Below the pieces are notes generated by a model. The model made no database searches and was not told where the DNA came from. It was given only the letters and a program-made list of their open reading frames with translations. Below, one piece after another: positions 43,435 to 51,848 of a stretch of 60,586 bases of DNA. This DNA comes from Halioglobus sp. GTDB taxonomy: Bacteria; Pseudomonadota; Gammaproteobacteria; Pseudomonadales; Halieaceae. The stretch covers positions 1 through 60,586 of the forward strand of contig JAGRIK010000234.1 of assembly GCA_020443325.1 (NCBI GenBank). Reading direction: 5' to 3'. A program made the position numbers and the translations under genes. Numbering within the stretch: the first letter of the stretch is position 1; every line of letters starts with the position of its first letter.

Positions 43435-44426
43435 AGCGCAGCATGTAGCCGCTCCATTGACGCTAGCAAATAGTTGACCGGCTGCCACGCATCACCCATG
43501 GCGAGGGTCACTGCAGCGCCTACCCAGACATAGGCCGCATGCCACTGGTATTGCTGCCAAAGCTCAGTCTCAGTTGGCGCCGTCACCCCGAGTGAAAGAA
43601 GTTGCTCGCGGTAATACCGCAACATGTTGCGGCCACTATCCCGCTGGTCCTGCGGGGTCAGGTTACCAGCGAGAAAATATCCCACATCGCGCATCGCCGG
43701 GCCTCTCGCTACCATCGCCCAATCGAGGAAGCCGGGCTGGCCTGCGTCATAGAACAGGTTGCCATCGTGGACATCGCCGTGGATCAGGGTGGGCTCTCCG
43801 CGCAACCACAGCTGATGGATGGCATCGGTGTGCGCCAGGTATAACTCGCACATGTCCCTGAAGACAGCGGGCATGTTGTCGGCGTGCCTTTGCAGTGCCC
43901 GGGCGATCAGCTGCGCGCCGATCTCATGCTGCACCGGCGGCTGCACCCAGCTGAGATTGGAGGCAAAGCGCGGTGAGTTCCAATAGGCGGCGTGCAGGCG
44001 GGCGAAAGCCGCCAGTATCTGGCGGATATAGTCTAGCGAGTAGCGCTTGCTGGCGTTCTTGAAGGTGCAACCGCTGTCCACCAGGTTCTCGAGCAGCATG
44101 ATGTAGGCTTCACCGGCCTCATCGCTGGCGGCAAAGTAGCAGCGCGGTACCCGCACGGGGAGTTCGGCCGCCAGGCTGCCGTAGAATAACGCCTCGCGCC
44201 GCCCCATCCCGCTGGAGGTGACAAACTGTCGCTGGCGTTCATCTGTCGGCGGCAGTTTCACGAAGAGCCTGGCGGGCAGGTCTGCCGCTTCACCGTAGCC
44301 CAGTTCGAGCAGTGCGCGGCCCGTGGTACCCGCGTGGGCATCGACAACCGTGAATTTCGTGACAGGTGTCTGCAACGCTTCGGACAGCCAGTCACGGGAC
44401 AGGCTGTTTAAATCGGCGGGGATCAT
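43392..44426 (-). CDS. Phosphotransferase family protein (APH/ecdysteroid-kinase-like)
   Basis: The start is MIPADLNSLSRDWL (344 residues); the open frame extends upstream without protein-like content. Kinase-like residues are the nucleotide-binding lysine region RLFVKLPP, the catalytic loop LIHGDVHDGNLFYD and the metal-binding FLDWAMVARGPAMRDV. It phosphorylates a hydroxyl on an unknown small molecule; such proteins are abundant in steroid-degrading actinobacteria and proteobacteria. Its 3' end is duplicated at 37965-38004. It is 17 bases downstream of the amino-acid binding protein gene, on the same strand. Confidence 0.85.
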   Translation of the reverse strand: MIPADLNSLSRDWLSEALQTPVTKFTVVDAHAGTTGRALLELGYGEAADLPARLFVKLPPTDERQRQFVTSSGMGRREALFYGSLAAELPVRVPRCYFAASDEAGEAYIMLLENLVDSGCTFKNASKRYSLDYIRQILAAFARLHAAYWNSPRFASNLSWVQPPVQHEIGAQLIARALQRHADNMPAVFRDMCELYLAHTDAIHQLWLRGEPTLIHGDVHDGNLFYDAGQPGFLDWAMVARGPAMRDVGYFLAGNLTPQDQRDSGRNMLRYYREQLLSLGVTAPTETELWQQYQWHAAYVWVGAAVTLAMGDAWQPVNYLLASMERLHAALDTLGSVEAIRSAL

Positions 44427-44443
44427 GGGCACGCGTCCCGGGA

Positions 44444-45193
44444 TCAACGCACCTCTACCGTGACTGGGACCCAGCGATTGAAAATATAGCCCAGCGTGCC
44501 ATTGCGTTTGAGTGTCTGCAGCGCATCGTTGAGCCTTGCCGCCAGACGCTGATCGTCCTTGCGTACTGCCCACGCCAGTTGCTCGTGGGTCAATGGTTTG
44601 TAAAGGCTGATCAGGTCGCTGTTCTCGTCAGTGGTGGCCAATTGCCAGCTGGTGGGGGCATCGTGGATATACAGGTCAATGTCCTTGCCGCGCAACCCGG
44701 CAAAGGCGGCATTGGAATCCTTGAAAAATTTCACCTCGGCGTTCGGGAGTTCAGCCGCCGCGTAATCGGCACCGGTGGTACCGGGCTCCACGCCAATGCG
44801 CACTCCTTCGCTGTGCAATGCCCAGGGCTGGGAAAAATGCCCGACTTTTTCCGTCGTCATGATCGCCATTTGCCCTACCTCCATAAAGGAGTCGGTGAAC
44901 AGTACCTGCCCGCTGCGCTCGGATGTGACGCTCATGCCCGACATGATGACGTCGATGTCCCCTGCCACCAGGGCGGGGATCAGTTGTTCAAAGGGCATAT
45001 CCACCAGCGTCATCTCCTGGCCGATAATAGCGCTTAACGCTTTGGCGTTATCCGCCTCGATGCCCACAATGCGCCCTTCCTGTTTGTAGACCATTGGCGG
45101 ATAATCTGCCGACACGCCGACCTTGAGCCCGGCCGCCATCGCGCTCACCGCGCAGAGGGAAATAAGGGCTGAAAATAACAATCTGACGAACAT
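44444..45193 (-). CDS. Extracytoplasmic amino-acid-type solute-binding protein (SBP_bac_3)
   Basis: The start is MFVRLLFSALISLCAVSAMA, a signal peptide cut before AGLKVGVSADYPPMVY (249 residues). The fold is the periplasmic binding family 3, with GRIVGIEADNAKALSAIIG, DVIMSGMSVTSERSGQVLFTD and a C-terminal GTLGYIFNRW. No permease or ATPase gene of an ABC transporter is nearby, so it may be orphan or act in sensing. The ligand is unknown. Confidence 0.85.
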   Translation of the reverse strand: MFVRLLFSALISLCAVSAMAAGLKVGVSADYPPMVYKQEGRIVGIEADNAKALSAIIGQEMTLVDMPFEQLIPALVAGDIDVIMSGMSVTSERSGQVLFTDSFMEVGQMAIMTTEKVGHFSQPWALHSEGVRIGVEPGTTGADYAAAELPNAEVKFFKDSNAAFAGLRGKDIDLYIHDAPTSWQLATTDENSDLISLYKPLTHEQLAWAVRKDDQRLAARLNDALQTLKRNGTLGYIFNRWVPVTVEVR

Positions 45194-45302
45194 GAAGTAC
45201 CTCTGCGCTTGCCGTTGATGTATTTGAGTCTGGTTTCTGGGTGCGGGCCACAATGTAACACTGCCTCATGCAGCTAGGGAAGTCACCAGGGAAACCTCGA
45301 CG

Positions 45303-46094
45303 ATGCAGCTCACTTTCAGCAATAAAACAGCACTCATCACCGGTTCCGACCGCAACACGGGCTATGTGATCGCAAGCCGTCTCGCGCGCAGTGGCGCCAC
45401 GGTGATTGTGCACAGCAACGAGGGCGAGGGTCGCGCTGCCGCCAGCGCGGGAGAACTGCAGTGCAAGTTCTCTGTAGAGGGCGATATCGGCACTGAAGAG
45501 GGATGCGCGGCTGTGCTGTCACAACTTCAGTCGCAGGGCTTGCAGGTCGACATCCTGGTCAACAACTACGGCACCGCAGGCTTCGCGAAATGGGATACCG
45601 CAAGCAGCGCAGACTGGCTGGACATGTACCAGAAGAACGTGCTGTCTGTGGCGCGACTGGTGCAGGGCATTGTGCCGGGTATGAAAGAGCGCGGCTGGGG
45701 GCGGGTCGTCAACCTCGGCACGATCGGCTCACACCGGCCGGGCAGGATCATGCCCCACTACTACGCGGCAAAGGGTGCGCTGGCGAATCTCGGGGTCAGC
45801 CTTGCGCAGGAACTGGCCGGCACGGGGATCACGGTTAACACGGTATCGCCCGGGCTGATACGGACACCGGAACTGGAGGCGGGCTACCGCGCCAGGGCAC
45901 AGAAGAAAGGCTGGGGTGACGACTGGCGGGAAATCGAGCGCCATATCGTTGCCGAGGACTTCCCCAACCCCGTTGGCAGGTTGGCAGAGCGCGAGGAAGT
46001 TGCCGATCTCGTGACGTTTCTGTGCAGCGACAAGGCGGGCTTTATCAACGGGCAGAACATCCGGATCGACGGTGGTGCCATTGCCTATGTATAA
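45303..46094 (+). CDS. SDR-family oxidoreductase
   Basis: The 263-residue protein starts MQLTFSNKTALITGSDRNTG. It has the NAD(P)-binding TGxxxGxG variant TGSDRNTGYV, VNNYGTAG (the NNxG motif), and the catalytic YxxxK as YYAAKGALANLG, followed by SPGLIRTPE. The substrate is unknown. It is transcribed divergently from the binding-protein gene with a 109-base spacer. Confidence 0.85.
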   Translation: MQLTFSNKTALITGSDRNTGYVIASRLARSGATVIVHSNEGEGRAAASAGELQCKFSVEGDIGTEEGCAAVLSQLQSQGLQVDILVNNYGTAGFAKWDTASSADWLDMYQKNVLSVARLVQGIVPGMKERGWGRVVNLGTIGSHRPGRIMPHYYAAKGALANLGVSLAQELAGTGITVNTVSPGLIRTPELEAGYRARAQKKGWGDDWREIERHIVAEDFPNPVGRLAEREEVADLVTFLCSDKAGFINGQNIRIDGGAIAYV

Positions 46095-46143
46095 GGTTTT
46101 CGTGGTGAGCTAGGTAGCAGTGCCACACTCACGGAGCACGAGC

Positions 46144-46237
46144 GATAGAGCGTTGCTGGGGACGCCAAAAAGCGTACATCCGTGTACAGGCTCGGCTGGC
46201 GACGTCCTGTCGCCAGACGCCCCATCAACGCTCTATC
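46144..46237. repeat. Cloverleaf-like palindrome B
   Basis: Arms GATAGAGCGTTGCTGGGG (46144-46161) and CCCCATCAACGCTCTATC (46220-46237) match with one mismatch. The 58-base loop folds into two inner hairpins, GTACA-TCCG-TGTAC (46174-46187) and CTGGCGAC-GTCCT-GTCGCCAG (46196-46216). The plan is the same as palindromes A1 and A2 but the sequences differ. It lies between the SDR gene and the SYLF gene. Confidence 0.8.
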
Positions 46238-46365
46238 ACACGTACTCCTCTCTCCTGGCTCCGAGCCCAAAACTCGCGCTTATTCCGCTTGACGCATTCA
46301 GGCGTGTTTGCGATGCTTCGGCGAGCGCCACCCCCAACCACCACTGCAGAGAAGGAATTTCTACT

Positions 46366-46938
46366 ATGAAAACATTAATTCGAGCCACGCTGGCTTTTCT
46401 TGTGATCAGCCTGTCTGGTCAGCTGGCACACGCCGATGAATATGACGAGGCCATCAACAGCTTCAGGGAAGCGGGTGAAAGCGGCGCCTACTTTGAAAAG
46501 AGCATCGGCTATGCGGTATTCCCCACCATCGGCAAGGCTGGAATCGGCATTGGCGGTGCGCATGGTTCAGGTCGGGTCTATAAAGGTGGCGAGGTCATTG
46601 GCACCTCTGACATGACCCAGGTGACAATCGGCTTTCAACTCGGCGGGGAAGCGTTCAGCCAGATCATATTCTTTGAGAATGAATCCGCGCTAAACGATTT
46701 TATCTCGGGCAACTTTGAGTTCAGTGCAGATGCAAGTGCGGTGGCGATTACCGCCGGTGCACATGCTACTGCGAACACCGGCGGCGGCGCTTCCGCTGGA
46801 ATGAGTGGCGGCCAGAACAATGCGGACACCAAGTCACTGGGTTATCGCAAGGGGATGGCGATTTTCACCATCGCCAAGGGTGGCTTGATGTACCAGGCAA
46901 CACTGGGTGGACAGAAGTACAGCTACGATCCTATCTAG
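46366..46938 (+). CDS. Lipid-binding SYLF domain protein
   Basis: The start is MKTLIRATLAFLVISLSG after AAGGAATTTCT. The signal peptide is cut before DEYDEAI (190 residues). The SYLF (Ysc84) body shows GYAVFPTIGKAGIGIGGAHGSGRVYKGG and TIGFQLGGEAFSQIIFF, typical of a glycine-rich phosphoinositide-binding or actin-binding fold found from bacteria to eukaryotes. A low-complexity stretch (AHATANTGGGASAGMSGGQ) precedes the end. Probable periplasmic role is unknown. A strong terminator follows. Confidence 0.88.
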   Translation: MKTLIRATLAFLVISLSGQLAHADEYDEAINSFREAGESGAYFEKSIGYAVFPTIGKAGIGIGGAHGSGRVYKGGEVIGTSDMTQVTIGFQLGGEAFSQIIFFENESALNDFISGNFEFSADASAVAITAGAHATANTGGGASAGMSGGQNNADTKSLGYRKGMAIFTIAKGGLMYQATLGGQKYSYDPI

Positions 46939-46953
46939 TTCACGCTGTTACAG

Positions 46954-46989
46954 AAAAGGCCGCGCCCGCAGGGGCGCGGCCTTTTTTTA
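46954..46989. terminator. Rho-independent terminator
   Basis: A GC-rich stem AAAGGCCGCGCCC / GGGGCGCGGCCTTT is followed by a run of T (CCTTTTTTTAT) on the plus strand. It sits 15 bases after the SYLF stop. The inverse AAAAGG on the other side could also serve the convergent SDR gene at 47015. Confidence 0.9.
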
Positions 46990-47014
46990 TGCCTGGAAAG
47001 CGCGGGCGGTGGCG

Positions 47015-47710
47015 CTACCACTGCTCGCCAAAGGGCCTGATGACAACATCGAACGTCCAGGTAGATCGGGGCTGGTGCGCGATATGAAAACACTCGCTGG
47101 CGATATCGGCGGGATTAGCAAAGAATTCATCGGGGTGATCCGGCAATGCCTTGCGGGTCCACGGCACATCGATCGCCGCGTCGATGGCGACATAGGCCAC
47201 ATGGATACCCTGCGGGCCCAGGGTGCGCGCCGCCGACTCCAGCATGATGCGCTGCGCTGCCTTGGTTGGCGCGAAACTGACGAAATTGCTCCGCCCCCGG
47301 TAAGCCGCGGTATTACCCGTGGCCAGAATGGCGCCCTCTCCCGCCTCTATCATCGCGGGCGCAAAAGCCTGGATCAGGTGCAGCAGCGACATCGTGTTGA
47401 TCTGGAAATTACGGTTTAACGTTGCGGGGTCGATGGCCAGGATATCACCGGCGCCGCCACCCACCGCATTGTGAATAACGACGCACGGCGTCCCGAGACC
47501 GGCGATGTGTGCCAGCGTCGACTGCAGCGCCACAACATCCGCGACATCACAAACCAGCGGGATACTTCCCGGCACCTGCGCAGCAAGGTCCTGCAGCCTG
47601 CGCTCATCGCGGGCGATCATCACGACGCGATAACGCTCGGCAAACTTGCGTACCAGCGCAGAGCCGGTGCCCGGCCCCACGCCCGTAATCACGCAGAGCT
47701 GGTCACTCAT
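47015..47710 (-). CDS. Short-chain dehydrogenase-like protein with Phe in place of the catalytic Tyr
   Basis: The 231-residue protein has TGVGPGTGSALV at its start, but the active-site YxxxK position reads FAPTKAA in ...RSNFVSFAPTKAAQRIM, with no nearby tyrosine. The end fits the branch with IHVAYVAIDAAID. That branch is known for F in this position, so it may be an altered activity or a non-catalytic binding protein. The four-base overlap with the PEP-synthase-like gene downstream indicates a common transcript. Confidence 0.8.
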   Translation of the reverse strand: MSDQLCVITGVGPGTGSALVRKFAERYRVVMIARDERRLQDLAAQVPGSIPLVCDVADVVALQSTLAHIAGLGTPCVVIHNAVGGGAGDILAIDPATLNRNFQINTMSLLHLIQAFAPAMIEAGEGAILATGNTAAYRGRSNFVSFAPTKAAQRIMLESAARTLGPQGIHVAYVAIDAAIDVPWTRKALPDHPDEFFANPADIASECFHIAHQPRSTWTFDVVIRPFGEQW

Positions 47711-50079
47711 AACGCCTCCACTAGACCCTTGTCCCCATCCAGCCGGATGCGATCGCCGGTGCGAAAGAAGCGTGTGCCGTCGCGCGTATTCACCACACAG
47801 GGCAACCCGTATTCACGCGCAATCACCGCACCGTGGGACACCGCGCTACCCAGGTCGGTTACCAGCCCACCGATCAGGCTGAAATACGGTGTCCAGCCGA
47901 TGTCGGTAATCGGTGTGATCAGTATCTCGCCGGGTTGCAACTCCGCTGCTTCCGCGAGTGTGTGGGCGACGCGGGCGATACCTTCTACAACGCCGCGGGA
48001 AGCCGGCCTGCCGTGCAGTACGCCCTCGCTGGTGTCGATGGTGCGCACTTCCAGCGGCGCGGGGATACCCACCGATATTTCGGGAAACTCGAATCGCTGC
48101 TGATAGGTCAGGGCCTCCCTGCGGGCGAGCGCCCGCTGCACCGCTGCCTGGCTGGGCGCGGCAACAAACCCCGGTAATTCATCGGTGCTGAAGAAATTGA
48201 CCAGATCCGCCTCCGGCAGGGTGCCTTCGGCCTGCAGCAGGTTTCCGAGCTGGCGAAAGCCCTGCTTGAAGCGATGCGCGACGTCGACCAGCTGCGATTT
48301 GGTGTGCTCCCGACGGCGGATTGCATTGTGCGCCTTCGGCAGCACCCAGCGCAGGCCGCGGCTGAGACTGGCCCAGGCTATTGCCTCGGTGTGCAGCTGC
48401 GTATGCCCCCCTGTCACCAGGCGTGCGTGCACTGCGGCCTGCATACTCTGGATCAGCGGCGAAGGGTCATTGCCCCATGAGGGGTCGCGCATGCAGAGTT
48501 CCCGATAGCCGCGATGCCCGTGCTCATGCATAAACGAGGCGTAATCAGGTGCGACCTCGGCCGTGTTGCCTAACCAACCGAGGGCGTCTGCGACACTGGC
48601 GCGCTGGAAGGACTCCGGCGCCTCGGGGTGTGCCACGATGCGGTCGATAAGCCTGTCCAGTTCCTCGAGCATAACCGCACTCTCAACACCACTGGCGCCG
48701 GCCAGCAAACGCACCGCTTCGGCCTGTTCTTCCCCGGTACTGTCGTTGGAACGACCGGACACCATGTTTTCGACGATAGAGCACAGGAATCCGGACAGCG
48801 CTGAGGACTGGATATGCACTGCCATCGCGTGATCGAAGAAAGCGGATTTTGCGGCCAGCTCTGCCCACATGGCCTTGCTGTCCGTCTTATTCTCGATAAC
48901 AAATCGGTCCAGCTCGCGGCCGAAGTCGTCCACGACGCCGGGCGCACGCAGGCAATAGCGCAGCAATTTTGCCGTATTGATGACACGCCGCCACAGCGGC
49001 TGCGGCGGGAATGGTTTCAACTCAGGCACCAGTCGCCCACAGAGCGATTGCGCGGCCTGTTCTACGGTGGAGCCGAGCACCGCGGCAGACATCACCACAT
49101 TGCCGGTCATATTGAGAAACAGGTGCCCGTAGGCCCAGGCAGTCACCTGCCAGTCCTTTACAATCGCCGGCCGGGCGCCCACGGCAACCTGCATATCCTG
49201 CAAGCCGTAATCGATACCCCAGCCAGTAAAGGAACCGGTGAGCGGACACACGGCACCTGGCATCATCTCGCTGACATTGCTGATGGTCAGCACATCGTCC
49301 GGACGCGGCAATACCGTATCGAACTCGTTGAGGTCGGCCGGCAGCGTGGTAATGGGTCGCGCCTGCAACCAGTACAGCGTGCCGTCTTCATCGATGGCCC
49401 ACTCCAGATCCAGCGGGTGGCCCTCATGGCTGGCCGCGGCGCGCGCCTGTTCCGCGATTGCGCTAATTTCCCGGTCACCGAGCAACGGTTCGGCCCCTGT
49501 CAGTTGCCGCCGGACAATGGCGCCGCTGCGGTCCACGCCGTAATGATCGGGAGTCGCCTCCCCGCTCACCAGCGCCTCACCGAGGCCCGCAACGGCATCG
49601 ATCACCAGCAGGTCGCGCCGGGCGCTTACCGCATCGGCGGTAAATACGACACCGGCGACACGGGCATTCACCATGGCCTGCACCACGACATTCATCGTGA
49701 TTGCGGTGGCGCCGGTCTGCGCCTGCTGATAGCTGCGGGCGCGCTCATGCGACGCTGAGGCCACGCATTGCACCACGGCCTCGCGCAGTTGCTGCGTGCC
49801 GGTGACATTGAGTACGGTATCGTACTGCCCGGCAAAGGAAGCGTCCTGCCCATCCTCGCCCAACGCTGACGAACGCACAGCAACCTCGGCCTTGCCCAGA
49901 TCCAGGTAGCGCTGGTCCAGCTCATCAGGAAACTCGTCGGCACTGGCATCGCGCAACACGAATGCGGGAGGAACAGGAAGCCCCATGGACACCAGGCGTG
50001 CGAGGCCATAGGCCTTGCCGCCGGCGCTGGCATCCGAGATTTCAGAGAGTGAACAGATACTGCTGGGCATACCAGGCAT
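47707..50079 (-). CDS. PEP/pyruvate-binding domain and PEP-utilizing phosphotransferase-like protein
   Basis: The protein is 790 residues; an alternative ATG three codons downstream (MPSSICSLSEIS) has better spacing to GGAGG. The N-terminal ATP-grasp half (about 1-300) has AGGKAYGLARL, VAVRSSALGEDGQDASFAGQYDTVLN and ATPDHYGVDR. The C-terminal phosphohistidine domain ends ITDIGWTPYFSLIGGLVTDLGSAVSHGAVIAREYGLPCVV, with the transferred His in SHGA. This layout (PEP synthase/rifampicin-phosphotransferase type) transfers phosphate from ATP to pyruvate or a small molecule. The actual acceptor is unknown. It is coupled to the SDR gene at 47015. Confidence 0.85.
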   Translation of the reverse strand: MPGMPSSICSLSEISDASAGGKAYGLARLVSMGLPVPPAFVLRDASADEFPDELDQRYLDLGKAEVAVRSSALGEDGQDASFAGQYDTVLNVTGTQQLREAVVQCVASASHERARSYQQAQTGATAITMNVVVQAMVNARVAGVVFTADAVSARRDLLVIDAVAGLGEALVSGEATPDHYGVDRSGAIVRRQLTGAEPLLGDREISAIAEQARAAASHEGHPLDLEWAIDEDGTLYWLQARPITTLPADLNEFDTVLPRPDDVLTISNVSEMMPGAVCPLTGSFTGWGIDYGLQDMQVAVGARPAIVKDWQVTAWAYGHLFLNMTGNVVMSAAVLGSTVEQAAQSLCGRLVPELKPFPPQPLWRRVINTAKLLRYCLRAPGVVDDFGRELDRFVIENKTDSKAMWAELAAKSAFFDHAMAVHIQSSALSGFLCSIVENMVSGRSNDSTGEEQAEAVRLLAGASGVESAVMLEELDRLIDRIVAHPEAPESFQRASVADALGWLGNTAEVAPDYASFMHEHGHRGYRELCMRDPSWGNDPSPLIQSMQAAVHARLVTGGHTQLHTEAIAWASLSRGLRWVLPKAHNAIRRREHTKSQLVDVAHRFKQGFRQLGNLLQAEGTLPEADLVNFFSTDELPGFVAAPSQAAVQRALARREALTYQQRFEFPEISVGIPAPLEVRTIDTSEGVLHGRPASRGVVEGIARVAHTLAEAAELQPGEILITPITDIGWTPYFSLIGGLVTDLGSAVSHGAVIAREYGLPCVVNTRDGTRFFRTGDRIRLDGDKGLVEAL

Positions 50080-50137
50080 TTCCTCCAGTCTGGAAAGTTA
50101 GAATAATTACGGGATGTGGTTTGCTACGGTTAATGCA

Positions 50138-51601
50138 CTACCTGAATTCCAGCACCTTGTCCCTCAGCGGCCGCAAACGCAGCTGCAGGAAATCGAGGAT
50201 GTAGTTCTGGTAAAGCCGCCAGGGCAGTTTGACGCCCTGTTTTGGAAACTGGCCCACCGAGCGCATGACATAACCTGAATTGAGACCCATCATGGGTTCT
50301 TCCTCAACCGCGCCTTCCTGAAGCCGGGGGATCGCCACCTTAACGCCTGCACTGCGCATGTAGTTCAGCACACGACAGACAAAATCGCCGGTAAGGTCAC
50401 TTTTCAGCGTCCACGACGCATTGGTATAACCGAACACCTGCGCCAGGTTCGGGACGTTGCCAAACATCATGCCGCGATAGACAAAGAGCTGCGATGGATC
50501 TATCTCCTGGCCGTCCACCGTCAACCGGGCGCCGCCCATAAATTTGAGGTTCAACCCCGTCGCCAGTACGATGATGTCCGCTTCCAGCTCGCGACCGGAT
50601 TGCAGCCGTATGCCGTTTTCTGTAAAGCGTTCTATATGGTCAGTAACCACCTCGGCGCGTTGCTCGCGAATCGCCGTAAACATATCGCCCTCGGGTATCG
50701 CGCACAGCCGCTGATCCCACGGGTTGTAGGCAGGGGTAAAGTGCGTCTTGATATCGTAATCCTTCCCCAGTGCCTCGCGGACCTTGCCCAGCAGGAATTT
50801 TTTGACCAGCTCGGGTTTCCATCGCGACAACCAGTAGACGTACATCTGTAACAGCACCCGTTTCCAGCGCGTCACCCGGTAGACCCAGGAACCCGGCAAA
50901 AAGCGCTGCAGGTAGACCGCTGTCTGGTCTTCTTCCGGCACCGATGCAATATAGGTGGGGGAGCGCTGTAACATGACCGTATGCGCTGTCTCCCTGGCCA
51001 ACTCAGGAACCAGCGTTACGGCAGTGGCGCCGCTGCCGATCACGACAACCTGCTTGTCCCGGTAATCCAGGTCATCAGGCCAGTGCTGGGCATGGAACAG
51101 GCGCCCTTTGAAATCCCCGGTCCCGGCGAACTCAGGCGTGTAGGGGTGCTCATAATCATAGTAGCCGCTGCACATCAGCAGGAACTGGCAGGCAATTTCA
51201 ACCGACTCCCCGGTATCGGTATGCTCCGCTATCACTGTCCATCTGGCGGAGTCTGAAGACCAGCTGGCGCTGCGCACCTTGTGCCGGTATCGAATGTGCT
51301 GGTCGACACCCGTTTCTGTCGCGGTCTCCTTGAGGTAATTCAAAATGGACGGCCCATCGGCGAGTGACTTGCGCTGCAACCAGGGCTTGAAAGAGTAGCC
51401 CAGTGTGTACATGTCACTGTCCGAACGAATACCGGGATAGCGAAATAAATCCCAGGTGCCCCCCAGGGTTTCACGACTTTCCAGCAGCATAAAGCTGCGA
51501 TCGGGGCAGGCCTGCTGCAAGTGCCGGGCGCTGCCGATACCGGACAGGCCGGCACCCACAATCAGTACATCCACAAACTCTGCATCAGCTGACGAAGCCA
51601 T
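50138..51601 (-). CDS. Flavin-containing (Baeyer-Villiger-type) monooxygenase
   Basis: The start is MASSADAEFVDVLIVGAGLSG (487 residues); a start 10 codons earlier is possible. The FAD fold GAGLSGIGSARHL is at about 13-25, the second dinucleotide (NADPH) fold is VVVIGSGATAVTLV, and the Baeyer-Villiger-type fingerprint FKGRLFHAQHWPDDL lies between. ATGLNLKFMGG and GYTNASWTLKSDLT are also typical. It oxidises ketones to esters or lactones, or N/S atoms. A steroid ketone is a plausible substrate given the gene neighbourhood, which is inference. Confidence 0.87.
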   Translation of the reverse strand: MASSADAEFVDVLIVGAGLSGIGSARHLQQACPDRSFMLLESRETLGGTWDLFRYPGIRSDSDMYTLGYSFKPWLQRKSLADGPSILNYLKETATETGVDQHIRYRHKVRSASWSSDSARWTVIAEHTDTGESVEIACQFLLMCSGYYDYEHPYTPEFAGTGDFKGRLFHAQHWPDDLDYRDKQVVVIGSGATAVTLVPELARETAHTVMLQRSPTYIASVPEEDQTAVYLQRFLPGSWVYRVTRWKRVLLQMYVYWLSRWKPELVKKFLLGKVREALGKDYDIKTHFTPAYNPWDQRLCAIPEGDMFTAIREQRAEVVTDHIERFTENGIRLQSGRELEADIIVLATGLNLKFMGGARLTVDGQEIDPSQLFVYRGMMFGNVPNLAQVFGYTNASWTLKSDLTGDFVCRVLNYMRSAGVKVAIPRLQEGAVEEEPMMGLNSGYVMRSVGQFPKQGVKLPWRLYQNYILDFLQLRLRPLRDKVLEFR

Positions 51602-51767
51602 ACCGGTTTTCCTGTTCAGTCGCGATTGCATTGTGACGATTCCAGGCGCCTACTGTGACCCATTCACCGTCTTCATTCAATAAAACCAGGCTAAGCATTC
51701 ATGCTATCGATGCGAAAAACAGGCGCAAAGTGCCCGTTACAATTGATTGGTAAGCTGGAGGGGGATA

Positions 51768-51789
51768 ATGCGCTGCGGGCAGCGCATTG
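51768..51789. repeat. Hairpin in the spacer between the monooxygenase and vWA genes
   Basis: AATGCGCTGC and GCAGCGCATT are perfect 10-base arms around two bases. There is no T-run, so it is not an obvious terminator for either neighbour. The remaining spacer (51602-51848) shows no gene or clear promoter. Confidence 0.5.
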
Positions 51790-51848
51790 GGACAAACAGT
51801 GTTTCCCTACCGCCCGGAGCCGGGCAGCAGGGACAGATCGCGAGAGGG

